From the NCBI GenBank assembly GCA_947172415.1, contig OX359194.1, positions 6,014,001-6,078,000 on the forward strand: a DNA stretch of 64,000 nucleotides. The letters run 5' to 3'. The notes under the pieces are model-generated. The model saw nothing but the letters and a program-made list of their open reading frames with translations. It made no database searches and had not been told where the DNA came from. This document shows, one piece after another, positions 11,261 through 22,814 of the stretch (the stretch's first letter is position 1; each line of letters begins with the position of its first letter). The position numbers were made by a program, and so were the translations under genes. The DNA comes from Chondrosia reniformis (Eukaryota > Porifera > Demospongiae > Chondrillida > Chondrillidae).

Positions 11261-13390
11261 CTAATGAATCAAATTATATCCATTGAACAATAGTATTGAA
11301 TAACTTCAACTAGGGACATTTTCAATCTCACTAACAACATCAGCTGTATCAGTTTCAAATTAATCCCATTATAGGAAATAGAGGAATCATTTTAACAAAT
11401 ATATAGACTTATATAGACATGTATAGCAGAATAATGTGGAGAGAGACACAGTAACGTATAATTGGTTAATCTATATTGCATTATGAATTCAAATTAAGTT
11501 ATTTATTCAAATTTGAGTCATCTCTCTCACTATCACAATAAAAGAGTAAGTCCCTGTAATATCTACAGTAAATATTTTAGATTGTAGAGGTCACGTATGT
11601 TTGTTGAGGTACAATCTTCACTCTACGTATATATTTATGGTGTGCATGGAAGTGTATACCTGACAGTACCTCATTGGGTCTGTATCCTAGTGTTGCTTTT
11701 TGTATGTGTGCACTCTAATAATAATAATAATAATATATAGGAACATAAACATTAAAAATCAACATTTATAAGCTTCAAAAATACTGCTTAGACCTCCATC
11801 AACCAACCAGGTACACCAGATCTCCACAAGGTACACAAACAACTATATGACACCCTAGTCCACTTATATACTCAGAAAGGATTTCAAATAAAATCTTGTC
11901 AGAAAGAAGAAAGCACCAGTATATAATATAAGCTAAACAAACACTATATTAAGAACTACATTTCCCATTAAATGGAAATTAGCTTATGTGCTTAAGTATT
12001 AAATAGTCTTGTATAGACCATTAATTAAAAACTTTACACACAGTATAGAGAAATACACCCACATCAACTGGGTGAATCAAACTTGAGTATCAAAGTAGTA
12101 ATAAAATCAATAGTTATGTATACATGTATGTATAAAAATGATATTGTAAAATGTACCTCTAATGCTTGACTTAGGATGTATGGTGAAGAGTAATTAAGAC
12201 AATTAAGTCCAAATAGTCTAAATCTCTTTCTTAATAAGAAGACAGAAAAAGGAAAAAAGGGAAAAAGAAGACTAAAGGGAAAAGAAGACAGAAAAGGAAA
12301 AAGGGAAAAAGAAGACAGAAAAGGAAAAAGGAAGAAAGAGAAAGAAAAGGAAAAAAAGGAAGATGATAATCTGCGTAGTTTTACAGTGAATGTTACTGGT
12401 GCTATTTCCTGAGCTCAAGTGCAGGTAAGTCGATGCATATTCCTATACAGATTAATCCCCTTATGGATGCAGACATGCATGCATGCACAGCCAATTATGA
12501 TTAATAACATGCATGCATCATTTTCCATAATTTTTGGTTATCTTATAATTCTTCTATCTTATAATTCATTTATATAATGCTTACTATAGCTTCATGCATG
12601 TATATCTATAGGTAATTGTTACAGTTATTTTATAGGGTGAACATGTGGACATAGTACATGCATATGTGACGATTGGAACATTCATGGAACATTTCTGAAA
12701 ATAATGGTAGATAAATGATAGGGTGTAAAACTTAAAACCAACAAAATTGGTATGCAATTAATAATTCTCACAAGAAATCTAGCTACCATTTTTGGTGTGA
12801 AGAATCCACTTACCAATAGTGATTATAATTAATACTCATCTGAATCACTCAACTTACATAATGATTGGGAGTCTGTGAGAGCTAATGTAAATTGTCAACT
12901 TTAATTTTAATACCTTCATTTCAGCTCTTAATTTGTAGCATACCCGGTATAAGGTTATGATGAAGATTATTATAGCTATTGAGTGCATAACTTCTGAATT
13001 CTAAAACTTATGATTCTGTATAAGCCTGAGCAAACACTGCATGCAAGTATATTGGCTTAATTTCATGACTCTTTCTTATTTGAGTTTCAATTCTAAACGT
13101 GACATATGGCTGGAATTTGCCTGTTTATTGTAGTTTTGTAAAGTTCGTATTGTATACTGCTTGCCTGGGTTTTATAAACTAAACTACATTTTTATATGCA
13201 GGATCTCAGGAATCACCTATATATATATAGCCAGCTCACAGTTGCTCAAGTTGTAATTATTTTGCTAATTGTTTGTTAGGTGGTAGATTCCATGCATTTT
13301 TGTGCAAATTTGCACTTGTTTATGTTTAATCATACCCAGTTGTTAGGCACTTTAAACTAGGAAAGGGTTAGATTAACAAAATTAAGGTGC
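11261..13390. other. Non-coding interval; purine-rich tract
   Basis: No supported exon. The interval contains a strongly purine-rich stretch at about 12240-12365 made of GAAGACAGAAAAGGAAAAAG variants (imperfect tandem repetition), a small AAT run near 11718, and scattered GCATGCAT words (12470-12600). Upstream exons of the minus-strand receptor may be hidden here. Confidence 0.45.
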
Positions 13391-13900
13391 CCATTATATG
13401 GGTCCTGACGGATAGCATGACAATTTGCCTTGTGTATCCTTGGATACGGCGAAATGTGTGGAATGCGTTCAGAAGTGATGTAATGTCACATGCACCAATC
13501 AAATTGCGTCGTAAGAAAACTCCACACCTCTCCCAGCACCACCCCCGAGTTGCTAGTGACCATTTTGTATCTTTGATTCGGAGATTTCCCTTCCTTTTAC
13601 AAGACGTCCGTTATAGCCTAAAGAAGTTTTAAGTAAGTTGCTTCTGTTCTGCACGTTTGGTGTAGCGTTCACAGTTGAATGGGTTCTTGGCGTGGTGACG
13701 TTATTGGCTTTCAGTTCGATGTGATTAATATGATTTCCTTTAGTATATAAATGTATGTTTCCAGGTTCATACTCGCAGCAGTGTGTAATTAGGTCGTAAT
13801 ACAGTTTCACCTCGCAACTCGTATCTTTCAATCCGCTATTACGATATCTCCGTTGTAATTGCGAATTCTCGCAATGAGGTATATTCGCTTATCTTAGGTG
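13390..13900. promoter_or_regulatory. Possible promoter / 5' non-coding region
   Basis: This stretch is richer in G+C and CpG than its surroundings. It lies between the minus-strand receptor and the plus-strand lectin/Ig receptor. A donor-like AAGTAAGT at about 13630 could join a 5' UTR exon to the acceptor at 16348 (TCTCTAG), just before the first coding exon at 16382. This is inference from composition and position only. Confidence 0.3.
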
Positions 13901-16357
13901 TTGTATTGCGCTGGCATTCCAATTAGAATGATTTTAGTTTCAATTTATCAAATGGTATCCCTGTGTGCGTAGCATCTTTAATAGGTTAGTAATTTAGAGA
14001 TGCTTCCGTATGGAACGCCCTTTGTTTGCTGTCTGTTTGTGAACTTGTGGTTTATGCTGTTATTCAAGTACAGTAGCCTCGTAATGTATCAATCGTTGGC
14101 AGTGGAAATTTCTACTAAGTGATTCATTAAATACTTTGTCAAGATGATGACTATCATTTCTATGGTTACCTCACAAGTAGTTGTTAACAGTACTGCAAAT
14201 GCCATCCACTAGTTTAACTAGTACATTTTCATTATTTTGAAATTAGCCGGATGCCCAAAATAATATTTTTGAATGTACATACGAACATATCTTCCATTGG
14301 GCATTGTTAATTAACATATGTACATGAAGCAGTTGATCATAGGGGTGATGGACCACTAGTCTAATCCATACGTGATGTCTGTGGTTGGTAGTGTACAAAG
14401 CTTCTTCCTCTAAAGGTAGTTATGTATGTAGGTGAAAGGTGTTGATTACTTTAAATATTTCTCTTGAAAGCCCTTGAAATAGCACCTCAGAACCTTGAAT
14501 GATTTGAACAAAGATGACTATATTACTGGTGAATATTTCCCAGCATAAAACATAACAAATTCTTCCTATTCCTATTCCCTCATTGCTAGTAGCTTGTTAA
14601 CAAACACGTGCTTATGACTGGTTTTAGATATTACTCAATTATAATGTACATACCTATACACACATAGGACTGATTGGATATTAAGACATAGTCTTGAGTT
14701 AATATTTTTGATGTTCTTTGACCAGTGTACAAATTTAAAATTTTTCGTTGATAAGGACCAATGTAGTGTGTAAATCCCACATCGTACTTACTGTCACCCC
14801 ATTCTACTTTCCAACTATTATTCTACTGCTATTATTACGGAAGATAAAGAAAACAACTTTAATCATTTAAAGAATGTAATCCTGTGTAGTTGCACATCCA
14901 CATTTCTGCAATTTCAACATATACGTACATGCATACCCATTGAGTTCCTTGAGTCTTTATATGTTTGCAGTCTGCCTGTTTCAATGTCACACTCTACATT
15001 CCGATTATAATCATATTTATACTAATGGTTGCAGATAGGGACTGATAAACATAAACTCCGCTCTGTGCCTACATTTTAACCAATTATTATAGATGTCAAT
15101 GCATGCATATTTGATGCAGAGTTCAAAAAGCATTCATATGTCCAGTATCTTAGGGCTCACAACCTGTCAGTTTGAATTTCATGTTTCAGTCAGATTATAA
15201 CTTCAAATTGTAAATTTACGTATATACGTATACAGGGGGGCAAGCATCCCCCCCTAAATTTGTAAAATTTTCATTTTGCCCCCTCTGGCCCAAGTTCTGC
15301 ATGTATATGTACGTATGTACGTACGTATATGGAAAGTGACACTGACTGGCTATGTGTATATGAACTCAACTTTGTGTGCTTTACATTTTGCAGTATACAG
15401 TCCTGACCTACATATCTTTGATAGTCCTTAAGTACCTATCTCAGTGGGGGAGTTTATTATACGTAAAAAAGTATAACCTTTAATTGATACCTACATACCA
15501 GTGAGTATTTGTTTATATACAAACTACATACGTAGCTACACTCTGACTACCTTTATATTTTCACTTGTATGTAAGCATGCATTTTTAGAACTTGGCTTCA
15601 TGAAATATTTGTCTTGTAACTGCCTAGCCTCCTGGAATTGCTTTTATCCATTCTATCAAGTGTACTTACTACGTATTGAGCACAGGTGTACGTATTTACT
15701 TGTAGAATAACATTCATAATTACTTATTACTTCAGTTTCATGTTTATTATGAGGATAGTATTTCTATTCACAGTTAATGGGTTCATGAGGCATATTGAAA
15801 CATACAAACATATTTACTTTCATACTAATTACTTACTTGTTGCTATGGAGAAGGCCTATATGTACAGCTTTAGAAGAGGATACAGTTTTCCCATCAACTT
15901 TCCTTTTCCTTTCCACTGGGTCACATACGTACTTAGGTATGTACTTTCTTATGTGAATGATTGAGACTACGGATGTTGGAGTTCACCACAAGTATTGTGT
16001 GGGAATATAAGGTTGCTATGATATGTAATTTCATGCATAGTAAAGTCACTTAGTAATCATTCAATAGCTGTATATTATCTTAGCTATGTATATTACACTT
16101 GCTCTTTGTGTGATTTACACAGTTTGATCAGCGCCTTGTATAACTAGGGTGTACCTCACAGGTGTAGTAGAGAAATTGTGTACTTTGTGGTCGACACATC
16201 TGTATGTGTAGTAGCTTTTCATTGGTCATCACTTGATCCTTAAAACATTACATCAGTATTCTAATAGGAGCAAGATTGCATCTCATGCATCTCATGCATT
16301 CAAGTGTGGAGATTTCTTGACTGTTTTATCTTTTATCTCTTCTCTAGGTTTCCTTGG
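13901..16357. other. Non-coding interval upstream of lectin/Ig receptor
   Basis: AT-rich sequence with many TACGTA/ATGCAT words and a short G/C run pair at 15234-15255. Two open frames (15501-15710 and 15686-15964) have no domain similarity and hydrophobic, low-complexity translations. Nothing else is supported. Confidence 0.45.
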
Positions 16358-16381
16358 ATGTTATACCTCCCATCAATTGAG

Positions 16382-19300
16382 ATGAGATCTACATTTTATG
16401 TTATTCTAGTGTCTCTATCTACTGGTATGTACGTATACGTATGATATGTATGAAGATGCATTTTGTTTTTCTACACAAGTACGTACGTGTGTGCTCCACC
16501 AAAACCTGTCAGATACCACTTGTATTCTCAGATACCACTTGTATTCTCAGATACCACTTGTATTCTCAGATACCACTTGTATTCTCAGATACCACTTGTA
16601 TTCTCAGATACCACTTGTATTCTCAGATACCACTTGTATTCTCAGATACCACTTGTATTCTCAGATACCACTTGTATTCTCAGATACCACTTGTATTCTC
16701 AGATACCACTTGTATTCTCAGATACCACTTGTATTCTCAGATACCACTTGTATTCTCAGATACCACTTGTATTCTCAGATACCACTTGTATTCTCAGATA
16801 CCACTTGTATTCTCAGATACCACTTGTATTCTCAGATACCACTACCAGTTGCCAAAAAAATTATGTTTACATACGTACGTACGTACATACGGATGTGACA
16901 GTTATCAATTGAATACATTAATTGTACGTACGTATGCACATTTGTACATAATCTTGTCAACGTTGCAGTTTGATCATAGTTACTATATGCACGTACCTCC
17001 ACTAGCTGGTAGATGGTCTAGGAATGCCAGATTGTACGTATGTATGAAATATATATTTATCTTTCTCTTCCCCTTTCCTTTGCTAGTTTATGGAACAATA
17101 TGTCCAGATATAATTAGTCGACTCTTTCCATGTGATTCCGGTAGTTCAGTTAGGTGCTATGAGTTGTTTGAAGCTGAGCCAACATTTGTATCAAACAGAG
17201 ATGAGGCAATCACAAGATGCAATGGCTACTTTGCCAATGGTGATGGAAGTCTGCTACAGTTTGTTAATGGCTGTGAATTTGAACGACTGAAGAGTATTCT
17301 TGAAGCTATTGAGGATGACAGTATTACTTACCTGACTGGCCTGATCTACAACAGTGCTGGACAGTTGGTGGACAGTAGTAATGATCCTGTAGCTGCAGGG
17401 AGGTTACCAGGAACTACGCTGTCACTAACCGATCCGGGCAGTGCAGATCAGTGTGTTGCAATCAGAGGAGGTACTATGCCAGACTTGGTGGTTGTCAACT
17501 GTGATCAAGCACTACCCTACGTGTGCTCATTGGAACTTAATGGTAGGTTTGCATGTTACAGCATTGTCTTTTAAATTGTCCAGCCATTTGTAGCAAATAG
17601 TATGGACCCAAAGTTATCTTTGCGATGGTTCATCTTTAGAGCGCTTAAAGAAAGACACGGTTTAGTTTCTTGCTAGACATTTTGACCTAGGGGGTCGTTC
17701 AAAAGACTACAGATAAACCATCTCAAAGATGAGCTTGGTGCATGTAGAAGAAATCCCTATCATATGCCACAAAGAATAAAGATGTGTGTGTGTGTTAGGC
17801 TAATACCAACCAAATGCTTAGATACGTACGTACGTACGTACATGATATAGTCAGTACATACGTACGTACATATGCTTATCAATACATACATCTGCCACAT
17901 ACCTGTACGTATGTATGTACATGTTAGGTATCAGCAGCACTTATTGAACAAATTTGAACGTTCAACCCTTATATTTTCATCAGCAATAATGATCTATACA
18001 TAAATGTGTGTGTGTTTGTGTGTGATCTCTAAATGTTAGATGATTGTTGTGTTTAATGTCACAGAGGTACCAATTCCCACCATCATGCCTACTGAAGATA
18101 GACTCTATGTTGGGTCCACTGAGGAGCTGAGGCTCACTTGTAGCTATACCAGCACTGCTAGCAGAAGTGCTACAAAGTGGTTTGTGGATGGAATGGAGCT
18201 CAGCACTAGTTCAAGTGTTACAATAGACACTGATACAACTTCTTCAGTACTAACGATAAGTCCATTTGATCCATCAGCTCACACTGGCTCCTATCAGTGT
18301 GTCAATGAAGGTATCCTAGGCAACCTCATCACCAGGACTGTTCATGTATCAGATGCAGGTACGTTTAGCTTGCTACTGGCATACAACTTGATGCAAGTAC
18401 ACGTACGTATATAAGTGTTTGTTGCGTTGATGAATAGTATTCTAGCTTTAGTGAGCCTCAACAGCCGCCACAATATTCACAAATTGACCATTTAACCTGC
18501 ACAATATACGTATGTACATATACACACATACTACATGTACGCATGTACGTACATACTGACCACTTTGTAAAACAATTTCTTACTCAGACTACTATTGACT
18601 TACTTTTTAAATCCATGTCAGTACTGAAAAGTGCTGACAAGTGTAACTAAAAAGTGCTTGCTGTCTAATAAGGCTCTGATAAAGGAGTATTTGAACCATT
18701 AATGTGTACATATGTACGTACATACATGTATATTTATTTCTAAAGCCCATTAAGAGTACCTAGTGTACGTTGCCAAGCCCCCAACCAGCACAATACGTAC
18801 GTATATCTATACATGTACATACGTATACATACGTACGTACGTAGGTAAATGTGTGTGATAACAATTTTACCTCTTTTCTCAGTTGTTCCTGTTATATCAA
18901 AACAGCCTCAGGACCTTAGTGCAGACAATAGACCCGTGTACCAGGGTGGGATAGCTTTCTTTGATTGTCTCCACTCTGAAGGTACTAGGCCCAAACCGAG
19001 TGTGACTTGGTTCCGTAACAATGTTGAGATTGATGTGGCTAGCAATCCAAGCAAGTACTTTTTGAATGAGAGAACCAACAGATTGTTCATATCAAATGTA
19101 CAGAATGGAGATGAGACCAACTATCACTGCGTACTCACCAACAAGGAGGGATCAGTCAGAAGTGACACTGCAACACTGTCTGTACTCTCCACTCCATCTC
19201 TTTCATCAGGTACGTACATACATGTGATGGATACTGTTAAGCAGCTTAGATGTACTGTCACACTAAATCCACTAGGAACTGATTGAGTAGCTGAACTTGG

Positions 19301-22300
19301 CACCCTTCAACTATTTGGTTACCCCTTTTGAAATATAATAAACTTAAGTACGTATATTACTAAGAGAAGCTCAATTTTGTTTCAGAGCTGTTGGCCCCTT
19401 GATTTCACTCTCAGAATATGAAAGGGGTTGTTTGTTTGGCTTTTGCTGATAAAGACCTCTGGGTTGAAATGTTCAATTTGTGGAATCAATAATACGTATA
19501 ATTAAAGACCTCTTGCTGTGAGGTTCAATAAATCTAGGATGCTTATTGATTACTATGTTTGTATGCATTCCTTTCTCTCCAGTTCCTCCTCCCACAACTC
19601 TGCTACATCCGAGTGGAGATGGATCATTTTCACATCTTCTTGGTACCACACTAGTCATTGAAGCTGTACACAATGCAACTCCCAATTTAGTTACTTACGA
19701 TTGGACGTATGATCCAGGTCGTTCTAGCTCACTTCAGTATGATGACAATGTTAACTTTGGACATCTAATACTAGAAAACCCACAATTGATTAACTCTGGA
19801 GAATTTAAATTGACATTGAGACTTCCAGGGCAAGCAATGGATGGCAGTCCATTGAATTCTGAAACTCCATTTAGTGTGGTTGTACAAGTGGAATGTAAGT
19901 TGATACATATGTACGTATGTATGTAATCTCTACTGGTTGAAGAATCTATTATGTAGCTGTCTTTAGTACTTAAATCCCCAGCCAAAGTAGGAGTTCAGTC
20001 ACTTGGCGGATTGACATGATGCTTCTTCATATTTTCACATTTGTACGTACGTATGTACATACATACATTTTAGAATGTGGTCTTTTCTTTAGCTGTCCCG
20101 GAGATAACTGCTGTTAATACTGTGAATACAACCGTTCAACTCGGTAGCAGTGTCACCTTCACTTGCAGCTACCAAGGAAAACCTGAGCCCACGGTACAAT
20201 GGCTAAAGGATAATGAAGCAATAGTGGCTACTGATAGCAAGTACCAGTTTGATAAAAATTTTAATACAAATACCTGGATGGGCACCCACATGTTGACTGT
20301 GGTAAACATACAACCATCAGAGCTTGGGACCTATCAGTGCTTCATTTCAAGTACAAGAGGAAGTGATATTGATTCAGTATTCATCACTGGAAGACGTAAG
20401 TTAAATTGGTGCATACCATATGCGTTTGGAGTGAGTGTTTAATATATGCTAGTATCTGGAAGAGAGTTTGATTTGCAAGTATTTGTGGTTTATGTGAAGT
20501 GTTCTTGTACATACATACGTATATTATAGGTATGTATGTATTTATTCTGTTTCCAGAAGGAATCTGAATTTATGTCCATAACAACATAATTGATGACATT
20601 CATTTTGTATGCCACTGTACTATGTATCTTATCTCTACATTCTTCCTTTTTGTATGTAGCTGGACTTCCTGGGATTGTAGTACCAACAGTAGAATCCTTT
20701 TCTGTTGACAGTGTCAGGGTGACATGGGACCCTCCAGCAGAACCTAATGAAGACATTGAGCTACTGAAATACATTGTTTACGTACTTGTGCGTGATCTAG
20801 GAACCCAAGATAATATTGACCCTGATAGCCTAGGAACTCGTGATCAGGACTTTGTCAGGCCTTGGGATAGACGTGAAGCTCTTCTTAGTAGTGGACTAGA
20901 CGAGAACAAACAGGTAGTGGCTATTGTTGTTGCAGAGTCTGCTCAAGGATTGGGTGCCGTTGGGGAAGAAGCATTTGGAAACACATTTGGAAGAAGTGAG
21001 TGCCAAGGTGTATATCCTTATGATGTCATAGTTACGTATTTATTTGTTTGTTTGTACATGCCTACATACGTACGTACATGTACTTAGTTATAGTAATCAA
21101 TTGCTATAAATACATACGTACTATATACGTACGTATATGTACGTATCAGTTTGATCATGAAGGTTTTCATCAGTGAATTGGTCTTGTTCCCTACATTGTG
21201 TTGTACGTAGTTAATTTGTACAAACAGTTGATTTAATTAAATGGAGCATTACTGTGGCAATTGTAGCTCAGTGGTAGAGCACTGGCCATAACCAACTGTT
21301 TTGGGTCCAATTCCAAGCAATTACCTCATTCACAATTAAAGTTATTTGAAAATGACTACTTGTGGTTTGATTATCTACATGTACTTTTCCTTCTATAGGG
21401 CCAACTAGTGCTCCTGATAGTGTCACTGTGTCTCGCAGTGATGGAGGAGTAAGAGTTGGTTGGGATGAAATTGTTGGTCCAAGGTCACAGTTTGATATTG
21501 AAGATGTTACCTTTTACGAGGTGGAATACTTTATCCTTCAATGTCACAATCCTGAGCCACCTTTCACAAGCATGCAGGCAGACAGTAGAGATGAATACTT
21601 TATAAACTCACCCGTTGATGAAAATACTATAGTGTATGCTCGTGTGAGAGGGGTGGCCCAGGTGAGGGTGGATCCAGTGGTCACACAGGCAGGCCCTTGG
21701 TCTGATGTTGTGATCGAAGACAACAAAACATGTCCGCCAGGTTTGTACCTACATATGTACACCCAGATAATCAGAGTTATGTCTGTGAAGTTTGTAATTG
21801 CTGTCAGTTGAATATGTTTACACTAACCTTGAGTTACGTATGTATGTGTCTTTGAGATGGCTCATCTTCAGTTGTGAGCATCTACGTACGTATGTATGAA
21901 TGCAGTTTGTTCTTTTGGAATCAAATGTTAGAGTTACTTTATACAAAGCATCAGAGGAAAAATCATGCTTTATAATAAATGTATGCTTTATAATGATTAA
22001 AGTGCTTTACGATGTACTCTCGTACATTCTCTTCTCTCTCTCTCTCTCTCTTCTTTCTTTAGCGTTTCCAACACTTGCAGTTGCTCTAGGAGTAGTTGTT
22101 CCAGTTGTGCTGATTATACTAATAGTGTTCATTGTTATAGTGCTCCTTCTATACTGGAATGATAGGTAAGAGGTTTCTTATACACTGCTCTTCTTCCAGT
22201 AACATGTATAATGTATTCTGTCTTTACATACAGTATATTGCACTTGCACTAGCTTCTGTTTTTGTATGCCAGTACTAAGCTTATGCATTATTGATTTTTT

Positions 22301-22443
22301 GTTGTCTCAGACGGCTACGAGGTCGTTACTTTCCTGGTAAAGCGGAGAAGAATACAGTATCACTGGGTAGGGAACTGAACGGAACTGGTGGCTGGGATGA
22401 TGATAACAGTGACAACCTGAAAAAACAAGACAATTCTGTATAA
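16382..22443 (+). CDS. CTLD-Ig-FN3 single-pass receptor
   Basis: Ten exons: 16382-16424, 17087-17542, 18065-18358, 18883-19209, 19583-19894, 20093-20395, 20660-20995, 21399-21740, 22063-22165, 22311-22443 (TAA), giving 882 residues. Exon 1 is a signal peptide (an in-frame ATG at 16358 would add 8 residues). Exon 2 is a C-type-lectin-like domain (RCYELFEAEPTFVSNRDEA, YLTGLIYN, CDQALPYVC) without an EPN or WND calcium motif. Exons 3, 4 and 6 are Ig domains with paired Cys and Trp (LRLTCSY...GSYQC; FFDCLHS...NYHC; VTFTCSY...GTYQC). Exon 5 is Ig-like but lacks both cysteines. Exons 7 and 8 are FN3 domains, exon 9 a TM helix and exon 10 a basic-then-acidic tail of about 44 residues. Each domain is one exon with phase-1 junctions, the classic exon-shuffling pattern. 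It is probably a cell-surface recognition or adhesion receptor. No kinase or known signalling motif is visible in the tail. Confidence 0.88.
16509..16843. repeat. 19-bp minisatellite in receptor intron 1
   Basis: The unit TCAGATACCACTTGTATTC is repeated 17 times head to tail, apparently without a single difference, followed by a 12-bp partial unit. It is in the first intron of the lectin/Ig receptor. Because 19 is not divisible by 3, all three frames on the plus strand stay open and the frames rotate through the same peptide. Confidence 0.95.
21255..21325 (+). repeat. tRNA-derived SINE-like sequence
   Basis: The sequence contains an A box (TAGCTCAGTGGTAGAGC, 21264-21280) and a B box (GGGTCCAATTCC, 21303-21314) at tRNA spacing, but the acceptor-stem arms do not pair. 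It is therefore a tRNA pseudogene or the head of a SINE, not a functional tRNA. A related copy in the opposite orientation is at 51381-51460, with a matching ATTACTnTGTGG flank. Confidence 0.6.
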
Positions 22444-22814
22444 CAGTCATGCTTTTAATTGTTTTATATCATTAGAATATTACAAGTATCCTTCAATGTA
22501 CTTGTGTACAAAGGCCACTCACCTAATTACACCACTTAGTTTATTGATTGCTTGTACTCCTAATTAAGACATTAATATATCTTGCATTTGTGTGGATGTC
22601 TAGTAATTAATTGATACTGGTATAGTATTTAAGTTCACTTATTTTTGGCTTGTAAATTCATTAATTGAATTATTTCGAATCGTCACACATGAAACTGCTC
22701 ACGCCGATGTGATTATATTAGTTATTATTCATCTATTATACGCGAATAAACGCATATAGTTTTCAATGACAATGGTAGCTGCGGGGTCTAGCTGTACGAG
22801 ACTATACTTGTCAT
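22444..22814. promoter_or_regulatory. Short intergenic region; carboxypeptidase promoter
   Basis: Only 371 bp separate the receptor stop from the carboxypeptidase start codon, so the 3' UTR of the former and the promoter of the latter must share it. The last 150 bp are CpG-richer. No TATA box could be assigned with confidence. Confidence 0.4.

Noticed and set aside
13387-13831. Overlapping ORFs on both strands in a CpG-richer block
   Set aside because: No domain similarity on either strand. The composition fits a promoter/5' UTR better than coding sequence.
16441-17574. 377-codon ORF running through the 19-bp repeats into the lectin exon
   Set aside because: The upstream part is intron with minisatellite. 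The lectin exon has a clean acceptor at 17086 in phase with a signal-peptide exon, so the long ORF is a chance read-through.
21255-21325. Functional tRNA gene
   Set aside because: A and B boxes are present, but the acceptor arms do not pair and no proper anticodon arm can be drawn. It is better explained as a tRNA-derived SINE.
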